Below, one piece after another: positions 59,926 to 64,000 of a stretch of DNA of 64,000 bases. A program made the translations under genes and the position numbers. The notes under the pieces were generated by a model, which was given only the letters and a program-made list of their open reading frames with translations, made no database searches and was not told the DNA's origin. This stretch comes from UBA2638 sp046293135. GTDB taxonomy: Bacteria > Pseudomonadota > Alphaproteobacteria > Micavibrionales > Micavibrionaceae. Location: the NCBI GenBank assembly GCA_046293135.1, contig JBKBPR010000002.1:186001-250000 (forward strand). Reading direction: 5' to 3'. The stretch's first letter is position 1; every line of letters begins with the position of its first letter.

Positions 59926-61619
59926 AGCTATTCCGAAAAAAAATCAGCACCAAAGAACTCGATGCTCTAATGGATTTCTATTGGGGCGGTTCGGAACGGC
60001 GCATCACAGGGTTGACGCTCCGTATCATTGCTGTCAATGCGATTGCGCCGCTCATACTGGTTATTGGAATTTTGTATCTCGGCCAAACACAAAACAATCT
60101 GATTGAGGCCAAACTGGAAACGTTCCGCACAGAAACAGAGCTTCTGGCAGGAACTATGAGCCTATCCGCATCAAATCAAATTGCAACGGGTCTTGATTTA
60201 TCAAATGCGGAACAAGCCGTCACAAAGATGGGAACTGTTCTAAAAAAACATATTCGCGTGTTCAACTATGACGGTTCTTTGTTTGTGGATTCCAGAGAGC
60301 TGAAACTGGCAGAAAATATAGAAGAAAGCGGAATTGACCATACTTTGTACAGCATCCGCATGCTAAAAAAAGCAACCGCCTTCATTATTAATCTATTGCC
60401 CAATAAGCGGGTATTGCCGACCTTTGATTATGAACCTGTAACAAACAGCAATGACTATCCGGACACAAAAATTGCGATGAGCGGAATCATGAATATCTCC
60501 GCTTGGAATACTGAAGATAGCCGCATTTTACTCATCGGTGCCGCCCCGATCAAATCCGATATGCATATCCGTGGCGTGGTTATGATTAGCTATATTGCAA
60601 CCGATATCGAAGAAGCCATCCTGCAAGTTTGGTTTGAAATTATTCGTATGTTTCTTGGAACGCTCTGTGTGACTATTTTGTTGTCAATTTATTTATCCGG
60701 CGTTATCGCGCGTCCTCTTAAAAAATTGATTACCGCCGCTGAAAATATCCGAAGCGGCCAGTCATGGGAGCATGAGATTCCAGATCTCAGATCGCGGCAT
60801 GATGAAATCGGCGAGCTTTCGATTGTTTTGAGAAATATGACCGACACACTCCGCGAACGAATGCAGAGCATTGAAAAATTCGCCGCCGATGTCGCGCATG
60901 AATTAAAGAATCCTCTAACCTCCCTTAAAAGCGCAATTGAAACCCTCAGCGTTGTAAAAAAAGCTGAGGACAGGCAAAAACTTATTGAAATCATTGAGCA
61001 TGATATAACGCGGCTTGATCGATTAATAACGGATATTTCGGCGGCCTCTCGCTTGGACACTGAGCTTTCACGAGAAGTTTTCAAACCCATTGACCTAACT
61101 GAAATACTGGTTCGTGTTACAGACACATATCAAAAACCGCTCGACCGAAAAGCACAGGCGGATCATAAAACCGATCTCAGTTCAAACTTCAGAACTATTG
61201 AGGTTAAGAACAATATCGTAATTCAACTTAGCTATGATCAATCTGAGTCTTTTTTAGTCAATGGCAGCGATATTCGGTTAGAGCAAGCTTTCAACAATAT
61301 CGTTGATAACGCTTTGTCATTTTCGAAACCCAATAGCGTGATTAAAATTGAGGCGTATACCAGATTAAACAGCATTGTCATTCGCATTGAAGATGAAGGC
61401 CCCGGCATACCGGAAAGCAAGCTAGAAAATATATTTGATCGATTTTATTCAGAGCGCCCCGACCATGAAGCCTTTGGACAACATTCAGGGTTGGGGCTCT
61501 ATATCTGCAAACAAATTGTTGAAGCCCATAAAGGCCGCATTTTCGCTGAAAACATCAAAAGCCCTTCAGGTAAAACCACTGGTGCGCGCTTTACGATTAT
61601 TTTACGGCGAATAGGATAA
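59922..61619 (+). CDS. chvG: Sensor histidine kinase ChvG
   Basis: A membrane kinase of 565 residues. Membrane helices (LTLRIIAVNAIAPLILVIGILYL and EIIRMFLGTLCVTILLSIYLSG) flank a periplasmic sensor of about 190 residues. HAMP follows (VIARPLKKLITAAENIRSG), then the H-box (FAADVAHELKNPLTSLKSAIE) and the ATPase with N-box NIVDNALSFS and G1 DEGPGIPESKLENIFDRFY. The kinase core is complete. The gene is followed directly by rapZ; in many alphaproteobacteria hprK lies between. Confidence 0.95.
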   Translation: MKLFRKKISTKELDALMDFYWGGSERRITGLTLRIIAVNAIAPLILVIGILYLGQTQNNLIEAKLETFRTETELLAGTMSLSASNQIATGLDLSNAEQAVTKMGTVLKKHIRVFNYDGSLFVDSRELKLAENIEESGIDHTLYSIRMLKKATAFIINLLPNKRVLPTFDYEPVTNSNDYPDTKIAMSGIMNISAWNTEDSRILLIGAAPIKSDMHIRGVVMISYIATDIEEAILQVWFEIIRMFLGTLCVTILLSIYLSGVIARPLKKLITAAENIRSGQSWEHEIPDLRSRHDEIGELSIVLRNMTDTLRERMQSIEKFAADVAHELKNPLTSLKSAIETLSVVKKAEDRQKLIEIIEHDITRLDRLITDISAASRLDTELSREVFKPIDLTEILVRVTDTYQKPLDRKAQADHKTDLSSNFRTIEVKNNIVIQLSYDQSESFLVNGSDIRLEQAFNNIVDNALSFSKPNSVIKIEAYTRLNSIVIRIEDEGPGIPESKLENIFDRFYSERPDHEAFGQHSGLGLYICKQIVEAHKGRIFAENIKSPSGKTTGARFTIILRRIG

Positions 61620-61637
61620 TAATACGCATATATAAAC

Positions 61638-62513
61638 ATGACTGATATGAACGATATTGCCGATCAAAAGCCACAAATAATTGTCACAACGGGTTATTCC
61701 GGTGCGGGGCTGTCCTCTGTTCTTAAGGCGCTGGAGGATCTGGGCTTTGAAGTATTCGACAACTTCCCGCTCAGCCTTGTGCAAAATCTGATTGATGAGA
61801 GCACGCATACTCCCCCAAATAGCCGCAAACCCATCGCCATCGGTATCGACACCCGTACGCGGGGCTTTAGCCCTGAGGCCGTTCTAAAAACGGCAAGGGA
61901 CAATCAGGCGGTATTTTTATTTATCACCTGCGACGATCACGAGCTGCAAAGACGGTTCAGTGAAACACGCCGCCGTCACCCGCTCGCCGCTGGAAAATCG
62001 GTGCGCACCGGCATTGATGCCGAACGTACGCTGCTGGAAAGCCTGCAATACAAGGCTGATCTGGTGATTGATACAACAACCCTCTCTATTCACGATTTGC
62101 GGCATATTCTGGAGGGACACTTCCATATAGAGCCGCAAAAGCAGCTTTCCGTGACGCTCATGTCTTTCGGCTATAAATACGGTATTCCGCGAGAGGCGGA
62201 TATTGTGATGGATGTAAGATTTCTCGAAAATCCGCACTGGATTGCAGGTTTGCGCGAAAAGACAGGTCATGATCCGGAGGTCGGGGCGCATATCGAAAAA
62301 GACCCGCAATTTGAGGGTTTTCTTACACATTTCAAGGCTCTGATTGCGCCGCTATTGCCGCGCTACGCCCATGAAGGAAAAAAATACCTGACGATTGCGA
62401 TTGGCTGCACGGGCGGGCGTCACCGCTCGGTTTACACCGTGCAAAAGCTCGTGCAATGGCTTAACAACGAAGGCCATAGCGCCCACACCGATCACCGCGA
62501 TCTGGGGAATTGA
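61638..62513 (+). CDS. rapZ: RapZ-family protein with altered Walker A
   Basis: A 291-residue member of the RapZ/YvcJ family, which in E. coli is an RNase adaptor for GlmZ decay and binds glucosamine 6-phosphate. The N-terminal P-loop reads TGYSGAGLSSVLKALEDLGFEVFDNFPLSL, where the family has SGAGKS or similar, so the Walker A lysine is replaced by leucine. The C-terminal domain is intact: SFGYKYGIPREADIVMDVRFLENPHW, DPEVGAHIEKD, LTIAIGCTGGRHRSVY, and the final HRDLGN. It follows chvG by 18 bases. Loss of nucleotide binding, with the RNA and sugar-phosphate half kept, is the simplest reading. Confidence 0.92.
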   Translation: MTDMNDIADQKPQIIVTTGYSGAGLSSVLKALEDLGFEVFDNFPLSLVQNLIDESTHTPPNSRKPIAIGIDTRTRGFSPEAVLKTARDNQAVFLFITCDDHELQRRFSETRRRHPLAAGKSVRTGIDAERTLLESLQYKADLVIDTTTLSIHDLRHILEGHFHIEPQKQLSVTLMSFGYKYGIPREADIVMDVRFLENPHWIAGLREKTGHDPEVGAHIEKDPQFEGFLTHFKALIAPLLPRYAHEGKKYLTIAIGCTGGRHRSVYTVQKLVQWLNNEGHSAHTDHRDLGN

Positions 62514-62541
62514 TAGCTTCCTACGAAAGCAAAAATATCAA

Positions 62542-62661
62542 TTAATACATGTTTACAGGGGACGGGGCAGAGACAACAGTCGGCTGTGGAGCTACCGTTA
62601 CACTAGCATCACTCGCTTCAGCAAATTTTGCGCAAATGCCCAATAAATCTAACTTACTCAT
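62542..62661 (-). CDS. Possible small protein (39 residues), coupled to upstream gene
   Basis: The ATG at 62661 overlaps the stop of the 62654-63037 gene (ATGAGTAA), with AAGGG about 9 bases before it. The product starts MSKLDLLGICAKFAEASDASV and ends in a Pro/Val/Ser-rich tail (PQPTVVSAPSPV). No family is recognised, and the case rests only on coupling and the ribosome-binding site. It lies between rapZ and the upstream gene on the minus strand. Confidence 0.4.
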   Translation of the reverse strand: MSKLDLLGICAKFAEASDASVTVAPQPTVVSAPSPVNMY

Positions 62662-63037
62662 GAAAAACACCCTTCTCTATTACCAGTATTGCATTTTCTT
62701 TTGAAACCCCTGATCCGTCATGTGTGCGGAAAATGACCTTTTGGTCAGTATCATCAGGCTTCATAGGTATAATAGTAAACAAAATACGGGTCTTTGTCAA
62801 AGATTTGAGATCCATCGTGCGTTTACGCTGGTTCATCACCGCCATCAGATTGGCGACACGTTTTTCGCTCAACTCCGATTCTTCCTGCAGATCCAGCACC
62901 GTATAGCTGCCGACCAGCTCATAATCAGCCTTTTCGGCGCGATACTGGAAAATCTGAAACGAGCGCTCAATCAAGGGATTGGGCTTGGCGATAAATTCCG
63001 GCTTGTGCGATTCTTCGTTAAAATCTTCGGGATTCAT
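62654..63037 (-). CDS. Unknown protein of about 127 residues
   Basis: A soluble acidic to neutral protein. The ATG at 63037 (MNPEDFNEESHKPEF) is preceded by AGGA, and is preferred over a start 22 codons upstream that lacks one. The sequence shows a helix (IERSFQIFQYRAEKADYEL), SYTVLDLQEESELSEKRVANLMAVMNQRKRTMDLKSL, and a beta-strand part (TRILFTIIP...KVIFRTHDGSG). I do not recognise the family. It occupies the interval between rapZ and ahcY where EIIA-Man and HPr genes often lie, but on the other strand and unrelated to them. Confidence 0.65.
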   Translation of the reverse strand: MNPEDFNEESHKPEFIAKPNPLIERSFQIFQYRAEKADYELVGSYTVLDLQEESELSEKRVANLMAVMNQRKRTMDLKSLTKTRILFTIIPMKPDDTDQKVIFRTHDGSGVSKENAILVIEKGVFHE

Positions 63038-63134
63038 CACTTTTTCCTGTGTTTTCGATATTTTACCCTTGATTATTCTTCCACAAGCGTGAAGTATTCG
63101 CAAAGATTTTTAATAGTTTCAGGAGATTTGAATT

Positions 63135-64000
63135 ATGAGCGCACAACCTCACGCCGTACAGAATGATTATAAGGTTAAGGATATTTCCCTCGCCGAATGG
63201 GGCCGCAAGGAAATTGAACTGGCCGAAGTGGAAATGCCGGGCTTGATGGCTCTACGTGAGGAATATGGCGCGAAGCAGCCTCTCAAAGATGCGCGTATCT
63301 CCGGCTGTCTGCACATGACAATCCAGACTGCGGTGCTGATCGAAACGCTGCAAGCGCTTGGCGCGGAAGTGCGTTGGTCGTCTTGCAATATCTTCTCAAC
63401 GCAAGATCACGCAGCAGCAGCGATTGCCGCCCGCGGTACGCCTGTCTTTGCATGGAAGGGCGAGACCGAGGAAGAATATGAATGGTGTATCGAACAAACT
63501 ATCAAAGGCCCGAATGGCTGGGTTCCCAATATGATCTTGGATGACGGCGCCGATTTGTCGCTGATGGTGCATGAAAAATACCCCGAGTTGTTCAACGATA
63601 TCAAAGGGATTTCCGAAGAAACAACAACGGGCGTTCTGCGCCTCAATGAACTCGCGCAAAAGGGCAAGCTGCTCTGTCCGGTGATTAACGTCAATGATTC
63701 CGTGACAAAATCCAAATTCGACAACAAATATGGCTGCCGCGAATCTTGCGTGGATGCGATCCGCCGCGCCACAGATGTGATGATGGCCGGTAAGGTTGCC
63801 ATGGTTTGCGGATTTGGCGATGTCGGTAAGGGCACTGCGGAATCTCTGCGTCAGGCCGGTTGCCGCGTTATGGTTTCCGAAGTTGACCCGATTTGCGCGC
63901 TGCAAGCCGCGATGGAAGGCTTTGAGGTTGTGACGATGGAGCAAGCCGCGCCGCGCGCCGATATTTTCGTGACCGCCACAGGCAACAAGGATGTCATCAC
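63135..64000 (+). CDS. ahcY: Adenosylhomocysteinase, 3' truncated by the window end
   Basis: Cleaves S-adenosylhomocysteine to adenosine and homocysteine, clearing the product inhibitor of methyltransferases. The first 288 residues are visible: the substrate domain with CLHMTIQTAVLIETLQALGAEVRWSSCNIFSTQDHAAAAIA, DDGADLSLMVHEKYP, GISEETTTGVLRL, INVNDSVTKSKFDNKYGCRESCVDAIRRATDVMMAGKV, and the NAD-binding GFGDVGKGTAESLRQAGCRV. The frame is open to the last base. AGGAG at 63121-63125 precedes the ATG at 63135. It stands downstream of rapZ, as in many alphaproteobacteria. Confidence 0.97.
   Translation, partial: MSAQPHAVQNDYKVKDISLAEWGRKEIELAEVEMPGLMALREEYGAKQPLKDARISGCLHMTIQTAVLIETLQALGAEVRWSSCNIFSTQDHAAAAIAARGTPVFAWKGETEEEYEWCIEQTIKGPNGWVPNMILDDGADLSLMVHEKYPELFNDIKGISEETTTGVLRLNELAQKGKLLCPVINVNDSVTKSKFDNKYGCRESCVDAIRRATDVMMAGKVAMVCGFGDVGKGTAESLRQAGCRVMVSEVDPICALQAAMEGFEVVTMEQAAPRADIFVTATGNKDVI

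Noticed and set aside
2431..62030. General over-representation of the hexamer CGTACG
   Set aside because: About a dozen copies were counted in 64 kb, close to what base composition predicts; only the longer palindrome is enriched.
63038..63134. SAH or SAM riboswitch upstream of ahcY
   Set aside because: The leader is short and no conserved pseudoknot or stem arrangement of these riboswitch classes can be seen.

Overview
The window is a gene-dense stretch of an alphaproteobacterial chromosome of medium G+C. Several things point that way. Gene order is typical of the class: aroA-cmk-rpsA-ihfB-lapA-pyrF-trpF-trpB-trpA-accD-folC, kdsD-lptC-lptA-lptB-rpoN-hpf, and chvI-chvG-rapZ-ahcY. There are stand-alone relatives of mitochondrial complex I accessory subunits (NDUFA9-like and a CHCC zinc finger of the NDUFS6 type), and CtrA-type TTAA-N7-TTAA boxes in intergenic DNA. 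I cannot name the genus; a Micavibrio-like or Rhodospirillales-like lineage is only a guess. No rRNA, CRISPR array, prophage or insertion sequence was found, and there is one tRNA gene (Leu, CAG).

Layout. 1-1.5 kb: end of a lolA-like gene, recR, and a small unknown gene. 1.7-7.0 kb (minus strand): a small polysaccharide-export locus (Wza-like exporter, Wzc/GumC-like tyrosine kinase, TPR and membrane proteins), headed by a response regulator whose GGDEF domain has lost its active site but kept its c-di-GMP I-site. 7.3-14.2 kb: tRNA-Leu, RNase D, kdsD, lptC, lptA, lptB, rpoN, hpf (LPS supply and transport plus sigma-54). 14.2-18.3 kb: a small membrane protein, a hydrolase, two glycosyltransferases and a SqrR/BigR-like ArsR regulator. 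18.5-31 kb: gmk, rsmA, surA, NDUFA9-like, uvrD, a diguanylate cyclase, a LOG protein, two unknown Ala-rich proteins and a ComM/YifB ATPase. 31-36.9 kb: a HIT protein, hisE, hisF, several unknowns, an EIIA-Ntr-like protein without its phosphorylatable histidine, Hsp20, the CHCC zinc finger and a pseudopilin-like protein.

36.9-38.1 kb is the least ordinary part: a 544-bp convergent intergenic stretch full of short repeats, inverted elements and a G-quadruplex-type tract, next to a pyroglutamyl-peptidase gene broken by two compensating frameshifts. 38.1-48.6 kb: cysS, folE, a response regulator with an unknown N-terminal half, pyrC, a THUMP-like methyltransferase, a GGDEF-EAL protein, aroA and cmk. 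48.7-59 kb: rpsA, ihfB, lapA, pyrF, trpF, trpB, a GyrI-like gene embedded between trpB and trpA, trpA, a toxin-like glycosyltransferase gene on the opposite strand, accD, and folC with a patch of foreign-looking codon use. 59.2-64 kb: chvI, chvG, rapZ, two small minus-strand genes, and the start of ahcY.

Two threads tie the window together. One is c-di-GMP and cell-surface control: one likely c-di-GMP receptor, one likely synthase and one GGDEF-EAL protein, close to export and glycosyltransferase genes. The other is erosion of the nitrogen-type PTS. ptsN is missing after hpf, hprK is missing between chvG and rapZ, and the EIIA-Man and HPr genes usually found before ahcY are absent. The only EIIA-like protein lacks its histidine, and RapZ has lost its Walker A lysine. 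Whether PTS genes survive elsewhere in the genome cannot be seen from here.
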